Shown: positions 53,984-63,281 of the stretch, piece after piece
Layout of the letters: every line of letters starts with the position of its first letter
Position numbering within the stretch: position 1 is the stretch's first letter
Assembly (NCBI RefSeq): GCF_016102005.1
Contig: NZ_JACFPL010000001.1
Span: forward strand, 372,001 to 436,000
Direction of reading: 5' to 3'
DNA from: Bifidobacterium choladohabitans
Lineage (GTDB): Bacteria; Actinomycetota; Actinomycetes; Actinomycetales; Bifidobacteriaceae
DNA: 64,000 bases
The notes under the pieces: generated by a model
The model's input: the letters and a program-made list of their open reading frames with translations, nothing else
What the model was told of the DNA's origin: nothing
Database searches by the model: none
Made by a program: the position numbers and the translations under genes

Positions 53984-55133
53984 GGCCGGTACGCAAACGC
54001 TCCAGGGCCAGCTCCAGCTGCTCGTCAGATATGGTGGACGAGAATCGCAAACGGCGACCATCCCCGTAGAACTCCCCAGGACTGGCCAGGATCCCCATAC
54101 GGGACAGGTCAGCCATATCCGCCCAGCAATCACCCGAACGGGCTTGCGTCCAGATATAAAGGCCGCCTTGGGGCATGACGGCCTCATACCCGTAAGCCCT
54201 CAGAGCTTGAGCCAAGGCTCGCAGGCGACGGGCGTAGACCTCTCGCTGGGCCAGCACGGCCTCTCCATCGTCCAGAGCGGCCCGCATGGCCCGCTGCACC
54301 GGACCTGGCACAATCAGTCCCACCTGCTTGCGGTAGGCGGTCATGGCCTCCACCAGATGAGCGTCTCCGGCCACGAGGGCTGCCCTATAGCCGGCCATGT
54401 TGGACTGCTTGCTCAGCGAGTACAGGCAAAGTATCCCGCTGGCATCGCCACCACAGACTTGTGGCTCCAGGATGCAGGGCGAGGCCGGGATCGGCGCATT
54501 CTGCCTGGCTTGGGCGGGTCTTGACCAATCCAGCAGGGCATAGCACTCGTCACTCAGGACCATAGCCTTTATCGAACGGGCCGCCCGCACGATCTTGGCC
54601 AACCCAGCTCGGTCTATGACCTGCCCACCGGGGTTGCCTGGCGAATTGATCCATATTGCTCGCACACCGGGCAGATCCACCCATGAGTCCGTATCAGTCG
54701 GATCGTCCACGGTCGTCACCTGGGCCCCGGCCAGCTGGGTTCCGATGGCATAGGTGGGATAGGATACCGTCGGCTGCACCACCCGGTCCCCTGGTCCCAG
54801 ATGCAGGAGGGAGGCCATGAGCGCCACCGCCTCCTTGGACCCTACTGTGGGCACCAGGTCCGCACCCAGAGCATCAAGATCGACCCCACGGCAACGACGG
54901 AACCAATCGGCGGCAGCCTGCCGAAGGAGACCATCGCCGGCGGTTTTCGGATAACCCCGTGCCTGGCCATCATCCGAAGCCGCAGTCAAGGCATCCCTGA
55001 CGGACCTGGGTACAGGATCCACCGGCGAACCCACCGACAGGTCGACCATACCGCCGGGGCACTGCTCAGCACGCCGCCGGAAAGAGTCAATCCTTGACCA
55101 GTCGTAGGGGGATTCGAAAGAGTGGAAACCCAT
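53967..55133 (-). CDS. dapC: Succinyldiaminopimelate aminotransferase (DapC-like)
   Basis: PLP-dependent class I aminotransferase, probably the DapC step of lysine and diaminopimelate synthesis. The 388 residues have SVGSPVDPVP near the start, the cofactor-binding WINSPGNPGGQ, SDECYALL, and the PLP lysine Lys242 in SLSKQSNMAGYR. The specific role rests on the adjacent ferredoxin gene, an actinobacterial pairing, not on residues alone; another acyl-amino acid aminotransferase is possible. It lies 70 bases after fdxA. Confidence 0.82.
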   Translation of the reverse strand: MGFHSFESPYDWSRIDSFRRRAEQCPGGMVDLSVGSPVDPVPRSVRDALTAASDDGQARGYPKTAGDGLLRQAAADWFRRCRGVDLDALGADLVPTVGSKEAVALMASLLHLGPGDRVVQPTVSYPTYAIGTQLAGAQVTTVDDPTDTDSWVDLPGVRAIWINSPGNPGGQVIDRAGLAKIVRAARSIKAMVLSDECYALLDWSRPAQARQNAPIPASPCILEPQVCGGDASGILCLYSLSKQSNMAGYRAALVAGDAHLVEAMTAYRKQVGLIVPGPVQRAMRAALDDGEAVLAQREVYARRLRALAQALRAYGYEAVMPQGGLYIWTQARSGDCWADMADLSRMGILASPGEFYGDGRRLRFSSTISDEQLELALERLRTGPKDPC

Positions 55134-55203
55134 GGCCCGCCTTTCTCCTATGAATAAGCCGCGGAGGGATGGCTCCCATCCGCGGCTCGTCAGCCTTTAT
55201 CGA

Positions 55204-55521
55204 CTACTTGTTGGGTGGCAGGGCTGCCACACCCTCCGGATCGTGATCGTAGGGCCCGACCGCAGCAGCGCCGCCGGCATCCCCCACCTGGGCGAAGAAA
55301 TCAGTCGCCGCGTCCTTGTACCAGGTCCACTCCTCGGGCAGGTCGTCCTCGTAGAAGATGGCCTCCACCGGGCAGACCGGCTCGCAGGCTCCGCAGTCCA
55401 CGCACTCGTTGGGGTTGATGTAGAGCGAACGGACGCCCTCGTAGATGCAGTCCACCGGGCATTCGTCCACGCAGGCCTTGTCCTTGACGTCCACGCAGGG
55501 CTGAGCGATGACGTAGGTCAT
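55204..55521 (-). CDS. fdxA: Seven-iron ferredoxin
   Basis: A 105-residue electron carrier. Cys9 and Cys17, followed by CVDECPVDC, and the second set [12 protein letters not shown] give the pattern of one [3Fe-4S] and one [4Fe-4S] cluster. The rest is acidic with the DDLPEEW segment seen in actinobacterial FdxA. It precedes dapC, a common order in Actinobacteria. Confidence 0.92.
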   Translation of the reverse strand: MTYVIAQPCVDVKDKACVDECPVDCIYEGVRSLYINPNECVDCGACEPVCPVEAIFYEDDLPEEWTWYKDAATDFFAQVGDAGGAAAVGPYDHDPEGVAALPPNK

Positions 55522-55578
55522 GGGTTACCTCCTGAGTATGCGAGTATTCACTCTACACTGCAGCGCAGACGCCCCAGG

Positions 55579-57102
55579 TCAGTCCAGACCGGCCTGGGTG
55601 GCCTGGGATATCTTCCCGCTGAGCTGATGACGGCCGAGCAGGGAGTGCCGGTAGGAATAGCCGAAGTAGATGGCCAGGCCTGCAGCCAGCCAGACCACGA
55701 ATCGAATCCAGGTCAGCACGGTCAGGTTGAGCATCAGCCAGAGGCAGGCCAGGGCGATCAGAATGGGCACCCAGGGGTTGCCGGGCATCTTGAAGGACCG
55801 AGGCAGGTCAGGCCGGCGCTTGCGCATGATGGGCAGGGAGATGGCCACCAGCAGGAAGGCCGAGAGCGTGCCGATGTTGACCATGTCGGACAGGACGTCT
55901 ATGGGGAAGCAGGAGGCCACCACGGCTACCACGATGCCGCCCAGGATCTGAATGCGGGCCGGCGTGCCATGACGGCCGGTGCGGGACAGGGCACGTGGAA
56001 GGAGCCCGTCGCGGCTCATGGCGAAGACTATGCGGGTCAGCCCCAGCAGGAGGACCATGACCACGGTGGTCAGCCCCACCACGATGCCGAAGGAGATGAT
56101 CTTGGCAGCCCAGGGAGCGCCGACCATCTCGAATCCAGTGGCCAGGGAGGGGCTCTTGGCCTTGGCCAGGTCCTTGTAGGAGACCATGCCGGTGGTGACG
56201 ATGGCGACCAGGATGTACAGGGTGATGACGATCAGCATGCCCAGGCCGATTCCACGGGGGATGGTCTTATGGGGCTCCTTGGCCTCCTCGGAGGTGGTGG
56301 CGACGATATCGAAACCCACGAAGGCGAAGAAGACCAGAGCAGCACCTGAGAGGATGCCAGGGACACCGTAGATGGTGGGCTGCATGCCCGAAACCCACTG
56401 CCAGAGCGGCTGGCCCATGATTCCCGGCACGCTGGCACCCGGAACAGCCGAGGCCGGCTCGGAAGGCGGGATGAAGGGCCGGTAGTTGTCCAACTTGACG
56501 TAGAAGAAGCCCACCACGATGACGAAGACCACGATGCCGATCTTGAGGACGGTCAAGGCGCCGTCGAACCGGGCGGAAAGCTTGGTGCCCAGGACCAGCA
56601 GGACGGTGAAGAGCGTGACGACCGCCAGCGGGGCCAGATCCACGTCCACGCCGCCCAGATGGAAGCTGGAGCTGAACGAGGTGCCGCCCATCAGATGGAT
56701 GAAGTCATTCAGGTAGACGCCCCAGTACTTGGAGATGACCGAGGCTGCCATGAGCATCTCCAGAATCAGGTCCCAGCCGATGATCCAGGCCACCAGTTCG
56801 CCCATGGTGTTGTAGGTGAAGGTGTAGGCCGAGCCTGAAACAGGGATCATGGAGGCAAACTCCGCGTAGCACATGACGGCTGCCGCGCAGACGATGCCTG
56901 CAATGACGAAGGAGATGATGACGGCCGGGCCCGCATGGAAGGCCGCCGCCTGGGCACCCACCGAGAAAATACCGGCGCCCACGGCCACTGCGACGGCCAT
57001 GATGGCCAGGTCCCAGGTGGTCAGCGTCCGCTTGAGCGACCTGCCTTCCTCCCCGGTCTCTGCCAGGGTCTGTTCAACCGATTTCTTCCTGAATAATTCC
57101 AT
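55579..57102 (-). CDS. APC-family amino acid permease
   Basis: A 507-residue secondary transporter with about 12 membrane helices. The N-terminus has the RKKSVEQTLAETGEEGRSLK cytoplasmic lead and VAVGAGIFSVGAQAA, the substrate-contact helix with the GAGIFS motif; FVGFDIVATTSEEAKEP is the family loop. This is the cationic-amino-acid or YfnA-like branch, so the likely substrate is an amino acid with proton coupling. Single gene; no operon partner. Confidence 0.9.
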   Translation of the reverse strand: MELFRKKSVEQTLAETGEEGRSLKRTLTTWDLAIMAVAVAVGAGIFSVGAQAAAFHAGPAVIISFVIAGIVCAAAVMCYAEFASMIPVSGSAYTFTYNTMGELVAWIIGWDLILEMLMAASVISKYWGVYLNDFIHLMGGTSFSSSFHLGGVDVDLAPLAVVTLFTVLLVLGTKLSARFDGALTVLKIGIVVFVIVVGFFYVKLDNYRPFIPPSEPASAVPGASVPGIMGQPLWQWVSGMQPTIYGVPGILSGAALVFFAFVGFDIVATTSEEAKEPHKTIPRGIGLGMLIVITLYILVAIVTTGMVSYKDLAKAKSPSLATGFEMVGAPWAAKIISFGIVVGLTTVVMVLLLGLTRIVFAMSRDGLLPRALSRTGRHGTPARIQILGGIVVAVVASCFPIDVLSDMVNIGTLSAFLLVAISLPIMRKRRPDLPRSFKMPGNPWVPILIALACLWLMLNLTVLTWIRFVVWLAAGLAIYFGYSYRHSLLGRHQLSGKISQATQAGLD

Positions 57103-57265
57103 TCTGCTCCCAATCGTGACTTATTGTGCCGTAAGCTCCTCCGGCCCATCACTATAGGAGATGGGAATACACAAGTCCGGACTTTGCCCATTTCGGGATA
57201 CTACCCGTTGGGGAGCACGACCGGAACCACCTGGGGCAAGCCGTAGGCTTCCGCTGACCTGCGCG

Positions 57266-58672
57266 TCAGCTCTCAAAAAGGGCCAGGGCGTTCTCATAGG
57301 AGACCGCGCGGACCAGAGGGGCAAGATACTCCTCGTCATCAGGAATGACGCCTTGGGCTGCCCAGTCGCCCAGAATCCCGCAGAGCACCCTGCGGAAGAG
57401 CTCGTGCCTGGGGAAGGAAAGGAAGCTGCGGGAGTCCGTAGTCATTCCTACCGCATTGCCCAGGAGCGAGGTTTCCGCCAGAACCTCAAGCTGGCGGCGC
57501 ATCCCGGTGACGGTGTCGTTGAACCACCAGGCGTTGCCCAACTGAAGCTGGCCCCGATCATCGCCGCCGAAGCAGCCCAGGTCAGTGGCTATGGCCATGT
57601 AATCGTTGGGATTGAGGGAATAGACGATAGTCCGAGGCAGGGTGTTCGAGCTCTGCGCCTGGTCAAGAAGGGCCGCGAGGGGGGCGGCCACCGAACCGTC
57701 CGCCATGGCATCGTAGCCCGTGTCGGCTCCCAGCCGCTGGAAGGCTGTCGAATTCTTGTTGCGGCTGGCATGAAGATGGAGCTGCATGGTCCAGCCCTTA
57801 TCCTTGTAGATCCACATGAGCTCAAGGAGGAGGGCTGCACGGTATTGGGCCTGTTCCAGCCTGTCCAGCGCTGATCCGGCCCTGGCCTTGGCGAAGATGA
57901 CATCCAACTGCTCGGCAGTCGCCGGAGCGAACTCCACCGCATCGACCGCATGGTCGGAAAGTCTGGAACCATGCTGATGGAAGTAGTCCACCCGATCACG
58001 CAGAGCGTCGACCAGATCGCTGAAGTCATTGATTGGCTTGCCGCAGACTGACTCCATTGTGCCGATCCACTCGCCATACCCCTTGGCCGTCGCTTTGAGG
58101 GCCGCATCCGGGCGGAAGGCGGGAACCATCCTGAAGGACTCCCCCTCCTTGGCGAATCGATCGTGGTACTCCAGACTGTCCTCAGGGGAATCCGTGGTGC
58201 AGACCACCTTGACGTTCATGCGACGCAGAAGCGCTCTTCGTGAGAAGTCCGGAGTGGCCAGTTGTTCGTTGGTCTGGTCAAAGATGGACTTGGCGGTCTT
58301 GGTGGTCAGGGGTTCGCGGATACCGAAGTACCTCCGCAGCTCCATGTGCGTCCACAGATAGACAGGACTGCCCACAGCCTGTTCCATGGTCCGGGCATAA
58401 GCCATGAATTTGTCCCAAGGGTCGCCATCCCCGGTGATCAGCCGTTCCGGAACGCCATTAGCCCTCTCCAGCCGCCACTTATAGTGGTCTCCATAATTGT
58501 GGCCATCAGTCAGCCAGGCATCGACGATATTATCGAAATTGGGGTCCTCATAGATCTCCCTGGCGTGCAGATGACAGTGATAGTCCACCAGCGGTAGTTT
58601 CTCAGCTACGTCATGGAACAATTCCCGAGACAGTTGCGTCCCGAGAAGAAAATCGTCATCCAGGAAAGCCAC
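57266..58672 (-). CDS. uxaC: Uronate isomerase
   Basis: Converts glucuronate to fructuronate and galacturonate to tagaturonate, the entry step of hexuronate breakdown. The 468 residues fit the amidohydrolase-fold family, with the metal motif LPLVDYHCHLHAREI near the start, LLRRMNVKVVCTTDSPED, and the C-terminal MTTDSRSFLSFPRHELFRR. The start is set at GTG 58672, six bases after AAGGAG; the open frame to 58774 adds 34 residues without family similarity. No transporter is nearby. Confidence 0.93.
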   Translation of the reverse strand: MAFLDDDFLLGTQLSRELFHDVAEKLPLVDYHCHLHAREIYEDPNFDNIVDAWLTDGHNYGDHYKWRLERANGVPERLITGDGDPWDKFMAYARTMEQAVGSPVYLWTHMELRRYFGIREPLTTKTAKSIFDQTNEQLATPDFSRRALLRRMNVKVVCTTDSPEDSLEYHDRFAKEGESFRMVPAFRPDAALKATAKGYGEWIGTMESVCGKPINDFSDLVDALRDRVDYFHQHGSRLSDHAVDAVEFAPATAEQLDVIFAKARAGSALDRLEQAQYRAALLLELMWIYKDKGWTMQLHLHASRNKNSTAFQRLGADTGYDAMADGSVAAPLAALLDQAQSSNTLPRTIVYSLNPNDYMAIATDLGCFGGDDRGQLQLGNAWWFNDTVTGMRRQLEVLAETSLLGNAVGMTTDSRSFLSFPRHELFRRVLCGILGDWAAQGVIPDDEEYLAPLVRAVSYENALALFES

Positions 58673-58862
58673 TACAAACTCCTTAGTCGAAAGCAGCAAG
58701 TCCGGCATCCGAATTTCCACGATGCCCAGAATCCTCCTGTGCAGACCAGGAGACCGGCGAAGGCATCCACACAATCGGAACTCGCATATGCTCTTGTTCA
58801 GCCTATGCGCGCCCGAAAAGGCTCAGCATGATGTTGCCATGACTTGTCGGGACCTTCCCCGA

Positions 58863-59894
58863 TCAGAAAGCTGACGCAGCCTTGCCCGTGCTCTGTCTGA
58901 TAATCAGACGGGCCGGAACCGTCGGAGCTGCAGACAGGACGGCTCCGGAAAGGCGCTGTATAAGGAGATCGGCGGCCCCCCGCCCAAGGACCGAAAGGGA
59001 CATATGAATGGTGGTCAGAGGCGGACTGCTCACCATGGACATGATGTCGTTGTCGAACCCGATGACCGAGACATCGCGAGGGCACTCGCAACCAAGCCTT
59101 CTTAAGGCCACGATCAGGCCTATCGCCATCAAGTCGTTGTGGGCAATGACCGCTCCCGTAGGATTCGCCAGATACTTCTCGGCAAAGGAATAGCCTCCGT
59201 AAAAGGTGGGGGCGCAAGGCAGCGAGCGCTTGACGTTCATCCCCTTGGCCTCACCCTCATTGAAGATGTGCCGCCACCGTATGCCACCTGACCAGGAGGC
59301 CGCCGGTCCGTCCAGATAGGTAAGACTCCGGTAACCCAACGAGTGTAGGTAATCGACCGCCTGGCATGCCCCCTTGGACGAGTCGATGCTGATGCTGGAG
59401 ACGCCCCGAACATTACGGTTGACGCTGACCAGAGGACGCAGCTGGGCGCACTTGCGGATCATGGCATCGGGCATCCTAGGGGAGACCAGGATGATTCCCG
59501 AGACCACGGGGGCGACCGCATCGATGATCCTGCGCTCCCTGGTGATGGACTCCCGCGTATCAAGAATCAGGGTTTCGAAGTGGAAACGTTCGCACTCGTC
59601 CTGGATATTGCGGATGGCGCCTGTGAAAAACTGATTGCCCAGGTCGGGCACAATGACCGCCACCAGCCCCCTGCCCTGGGAGTCTGACCTGCTGTCGACC
59701 ATGTCGCTGTGATAACCCAGCGAATCAGCGACCCGCTGAACCATCCGAGCGGTCGAAATGCTGACCCGATCCGGACGCGAAAAGGTGCGCGAGACCGTTG
59801 AAGGAGACACACCGGCCTGGCGGGCCACATCATATATGGTGATGCGGCGGCTGCCCTTGGAGGAGTCGTCATCCGAATCTGCCTCGGTCTTCAT
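58863..59894 (-). CDS. LacI-family regulator of the hexuronate genes
   Basis: A 343-residue DNA-binding repressor. The HTH lies at about residues 18-40, with ITIYDVARQAGVSPSTVSRT, followed by the hinge and a sugar-binding core ending in the MSLSVLGRGAADLL region. It lies between uxaC and divergent uxuB, so control of these genes by a uronate or a pathway intermediate is the simple reading. I found no perfect operator in the 199-base gap to uxuB or in the uxaC leader. Confidence 0.9.
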   Translation of the reverse strand: MKTEADSDDDSSKGSRRITIYDVARQAGVSPSTVSRTFSRPDRVSISTARMVQRVADSLGYHSDMVDSRSDSQGRGLVAVIVPDLGNQFFTGAIRNIQDECERFHFETLILDTRESITRERRIIDAVAPVVSGIILVSPRMPDAMIRKCAQLRPLVSVNRNVRGVSSISIDSSKGACQAVDYLHSLGYRSLTYLDGPAASWSGGIRWRHIFNEGEAKGMNVKRSLPCAPTFYGGYSFAEKYLANPTGAVIAHNDLMAIGLIVALRRLGCECPRDVSVIGFDNDIMSMVSSPPLTTIHMSLSVLGRGAADLLIQRLSGAVLSAAPTVPARLIIRQSTGKAASAF

Positions 59895-60093
59895 CTATCC
59901 GTATCAGCCTTCCCTTCTTAGCTCCCAAGTATAAGAAATTCCCCAGTGCCCATAACAGCCGACAGCAGTCTGGTGAGAAACAAACGGCAACTCCGGAGTC
60001 ACACAAGCTCTGACTTGGGTAGGTTCGCAGCAGGGGGTCAAGCGGGTACGCCTGGTCTCCGCGGAATGGTTCTTTTCATAAAGGAAAACACCG

Positions 60094-61737
60094 ATGCTTC
60101 ACCTGAACGACGATATACATAATCAGACCGCAGCCTGGCAGAAGGCGGGCGTGACCCTACCAACCTACGACATCGAGGCCATGCGCCAGGCAACCAGGCG
60201 CTCGCCCACCTGGGTCCACTTCGGAGCAGGGAACCTCTTCAGGGCGGTTCACGCCCCTATTGCCCAACGACTTCTGGATTCAGGCGCCACCGACCGGGGC
60301 ATATTGGCGGCCGAATCCTTCGATTCTGCCATCATCGACCAGGCCTACACCCCCTTTGACGACCGCTATCTTCAGGTTATCCTGAAAGCGGATGGGTCCA
60401 TGAAAACCTCGTTGATCGCATCTGTTGCTGGCGCCTACCCGCTGGGCGAGGATCCGGAGCCGATGCATGATCTGAAGCAGGTCTTCCGCAATCCCAGTCT
60501 TCAGATGGTCACCGCGACCATCACCGAGAAGGGCTATGCCTTGGCCGACTCCCTGGGCCAGCCGCTGCCGTGGATCGCTCCGGAGTTCGAAAGAGGGCCC
60601 GCAAAGGCCAAAAGCGCCATAGCAGTCATCACAACACTCCTGCTGGAACGTTACCGGGCAGGCGCCCTCCCCCTGGCCTTGGTCAGCACCGACAACTTCT
60701 CACAAAACGGAGAGCGGTTCGGCCAAGCCGTCAGGCAGATGGCCGACGAGTGGATAGAGAGGGGCCTTGCCGAAAAAGGTTTCGGAGACTACCTCAGGGA
60801 CGAGGGCAAGATCACCTTCCCGCTGACCATGATCGACAGAATCACTCCCAACCCAGACGCGGAAGTGGGTCGCCGACTCAAGGCTCTGGGCATCGCCGAT
60901 GCGGAACCCTTCCGGACCAGGGGCGGAACCGCTATGGCCCCCTATGCCAACACCGAGGAGACCTGGTATTGGGTGGTTGAGGACGACTTCCCTGCAGGCC
61001 GCCCGCCTCTGGAGAAAGCAGGGGTCTACATGGCCGACAAGGATACGGTCAACGCCGCCGACCAGATGAAGGTCACCACCTGCCTGAATCCCCTGCATAC
61101 AGCCTTGGCCGTCTTCGGTATGCTCCTGGGGTATCCGACCATGTCGAAGACCGTCGCCGACCCGGACCTCAAAGCCTTGGTCACCCGGCTGGGCTATGTG
61201 GAAGGGTTGCCTGTGGTCGAGGATCCGGGCATCTTCTCCCCCAGGGAATTCCTCCGCCAAGTCATCGAAATCAGGGTTCCCAATCCTGGCCTGCCCGATA
61301 CACCGGCACGCATCTGCGCCGACACCTCGCAGAAGATTCCGGTCAGGTACGGAATCACCATCAGCAAGTACATCCGATCCCGGGATCTTGACACGGCCGA
61401 TCTGGAAGCCATCCCGCTGATCATCGCAGCCTGGCTGCGGCTGCTGATCGGCTCGGATGGCCATGGAACCGACGATGCCGGACGGCTGGTCAAGCTGAGC
61501 CCAGACCCACGTCTTGAAGAGCTTCAAAGGATTCTGGTCGACATCCCGCTCGATGGGTCAGCCAGGAAGGAGACTCTGACGACGACCATCAAGTCCATCC
61601 TGGCCGATACCTCCATCTTCGGAACCAATCTGAACGCCACCCCGCTGGCCGACAAAATCGAGACCCTCCTGGCCGCCATGTGCCAGGGCACCGGCGCCGT
61701 CGCCAACACCCTTCACAAAGCTGCAAGCGCCTGGTGA
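60094..61737 (+). CDS. uxuB: Fructuronate reductase (mannitol dehydrogenase family)
   Basis: Reduces D-fructuronate to D-mannonate with NADH. The 547 residues are the long-chain mannitol dehydrogenase type: WVHFGAGNLFRAVHAP at the N-terminus for cofactor binding, MKVTTCLNPLHTALAVFG in the middle, and a helical C-terminal domain. Assigned to UxuB rather than mannitol dehydrogenase because uxuA follows 73 bases downstream and uxaC lies nearby. AAAGGA precedes the ATG. Confidence 0.88.
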   Translation: MLHLNDDIHNQTAAWQKAGVTLPTYDIEAMRQATRRSPTWVHFGAGNLFRAVHAPIAQRLLDSGATDRGILAAESFDSAIIDQAYTPFDDRYLQVILKADGSMKTSLIASVAGAYPLGEDPEPMHDLKQVFRNPSLQMVTATITEKGYALADSLGQPLPWIAPEFERGPAKAKSAIAVITTLLLERYRAGALPLALVSTDNFSQNGERFGQAVRQMADEWIERGLAEKGFGDYLRDEGKITFPLTMIDRITPNPDAEVGRRLKALGIADAEPFRTRGGTAMAPYANTEETWYWVVEDDFPAGRPPLEKAGVYMADKDTVNAADQMKVTTCLNPLHTALAVFGMLLGYPTMSKTVADPDLKALVTRLGYVEGLPVVEDPGIFSPREFLRQVIEIRVPNPGLPDTPARICADTSQKIPVRYGITISKYIRSRDLDTADLEAIPLIIAAWLRLLIGSDGHGTDDAGRLVKLSPDPRLEELQRILVDIPLDGSARKETLTTTIKSILADTSIFGTNLNATPLADKIETLLAAMCQGTGAVANTLHKAASAW

Positions 61738-61810
61738 CCTCGGTATCTACTGACTGGTTAAGGCAGACAATGACGGGGTTCCCCCGATTCGAATGTAAGG
61801 AGAGAGCATC

Positions 61811-62938
61811 ATGCACATGGGATTCCGCTGGTATGGAGAGGGCAACGATACCATCAGCCTCGATGATATTCGTCAGATTCCGGGGGTGGAGACCATTGTC
61901 TGGTCCCTCCACCATAAACAGGCCGGCGAGGTTTGGCAGCCGGACGAAATCGAAGAGGCCATGGCGACAATCACCGGGTTGTCTGCCAGGGATCAGGCGG
62001 CAGGCATAACCAAGACCTTCAACGCCGACGTGGTTGAGTCGGTCAACGTTCACGAATCCATCAAGACCGGTTCGACGGTCCTCGGGATGAGCCGTGACCA
62101 GGCCATTGACGCCTATATCGAGACCGTGGCCAACCTGGGCAAGGCCGGGGTCAAAGTCGTCACATACAACTTCATGCCGGTTTTCGACTGGCTGCGCACG
62201 GAGATGTTCCACCCCTGTCCAGACGGGTCCACAGCCCTCTACTACAACCAACACCAGGTGGACAAGCTCAGCCCGCAGGGCATCATCGACGAAACCCTGA
62301 AGGGGGCCGGATCCCTGACTGTGCCTGGCTGGGAACCTGAGCGGCTTGCCCATCTGCCTGAACTGATGGAGGCCTATCAGGGAATGGGCCACGAACAGAT
62401 GTACGCCAACTACAAGTACTTCCTGGATGCCGTGATCCCCACCTGCGAGCGCTACGGGGTCAAGCTGGCCGTCCACCCCGACGACCCTGCCTTCGACCTG
62501 TTCGGCTGGCCACGCGTGGTCTCCAGCAAGAAGGGAATCCAACGAGTGCTCGACCTGAACCCCAGCCCCTGCAACGGACTGTGCCTGTGCCTGGGATCCT
62601 TCTCATCCAGAAGAGGCAACGACGCCGTGGATGCAGTCAAGACCTTCATGGACAGGATCTACTTCAGCCATGTGCGCAATATCCGGTTCACCGACGAGCA
62701 GGGCTCATTCTACGAGGTGGGCCACCGCGCCTGCGAGGGGAACGTGGACACCGTCGGCATCATGAACGCTTACGCCGAGGCTGATTACCAAGGTTACATC
62801 CGCCCCGACCACGGACGGCATCTATGGAATGAGAACACGGAAGCCGGCAGACCGCGGCCAGGCTACGGCCTTTACGACCGCGCCATGGGCATCCAGTATC
62901 TGCTCGGAGTCTGGGACGCTTTCCGATACAACCGTTGA
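61811..62938 (+). CDS. uxuA: Mannonate dehydratase
   Basis: Dehydrates D-mannonate to 2-keto-3-deoxy-D-gluconate. The 375 residues have FRWYGEGNDTISLDDIRQI, the central VKVVTYNFMPVFDWLRTE, the metal-site LAVHPDDPAFDLFGWPRVV and the C-terminal DHGRHLW. AAGGAG lies upstream of ATG. Read after uxuB, and followed by a strong terminator. Confidence 0.94.
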   Translation: MHMGFRWYGEGNDTISLDDIRQIPGVETIVWSLHHKQAGEVWQPDEIEEAMATITGLSARDQAAGITKTFNADVVESVNVHESIKTGSTVLGMSRDQAIDAYIETVANLGKAGVKVVTYNFMPVFDWLRTEMFHPCPDGSTALYYNQHQVDKLSPQGIIDETLKGAGSLTVPGWEPERLAHLPELMEAYQGMGHEQMYANYKYFLDAVIPTCERYGVKLAVHPDDPAFDLFGWPRVVSSKKGIQRVLDLNPSPCNGLCLCLGSFSSRRGNDAVDAVKTFMDRIYFSHVRNIRFTDEQGSFYEVGHRACEGNVDTVGIMNAYAEADYQGYIRPDHGRHLWNENTEAGRPRPGYGLYDRAMGIQYLLGVWDAFRYNR

Positions 62939-62954
62939 TGAAACACAATCAGGC

Positions 62955-62995
62955 AAGGCCCCCTTGCCATGCTGTTCGGGCAAGGGGGCCTTTGT
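62955..62995 (+). terminator. Terminator of uxuB-uxuA
   Basis: AAGGCCCCCTTGCC pairs perfectly over 14 bases with GGCAAGGGGGCCTT and runs into TTTGTATT. It begins 17 bases past the uxuA stop. Confidence 0.9.
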
Positions 62996-63129
62996 ATTCC
63001 TCGTTTGCGGCCGCTTTAGCAGCTTATTGCCTGGTCTCATTCGTCAAGACAAGCCTCGTCCGGCGACCAAGCAGACCTGAAAGCGAAGCTGGCCCGAAGG
63101 TGAAGCAGAAGAAATCCTGAACAATAAGA

Positions 63130-63187
63130 AGGTGTCTGAGCCAGTCTGGGTCAATCGCAAACCCAACCTGGCATCAGACACTTTTTC
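63130..63187. terminator. Bidirectional hairpin between uxuA and uxaB
   Basis: GTGTCTGA (63132-63139) pairs with TCAGACAC (63174-63181), with inner CCAG/CTGG and TGGGT/ACCCA stems. TTTTT follows on the plus strand and TTCTT on the minus strand. It lies about 95 bases past the uxaB stop. The rest of the 343-base gap between uxuA and uxaB holds no gene I can support. Confidence 0.75.
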
Positions 63188-63281
63188 GATATTCCCGTCA
63201 GGGCTATGCCTTGAGGGAAGCTTCTCCCAACCTTGGAAAGCCGACATACCTGCAATGCGAGAATCAAATTGCCTTGAAGGC

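Noticed and set aside
59895-60093. LacI operator between the regulator gene and uxuB
   Set aside because: Only short, imperfect palindromes were found; none has the centred CG symmetry with long arms expected, so no site is claimed.
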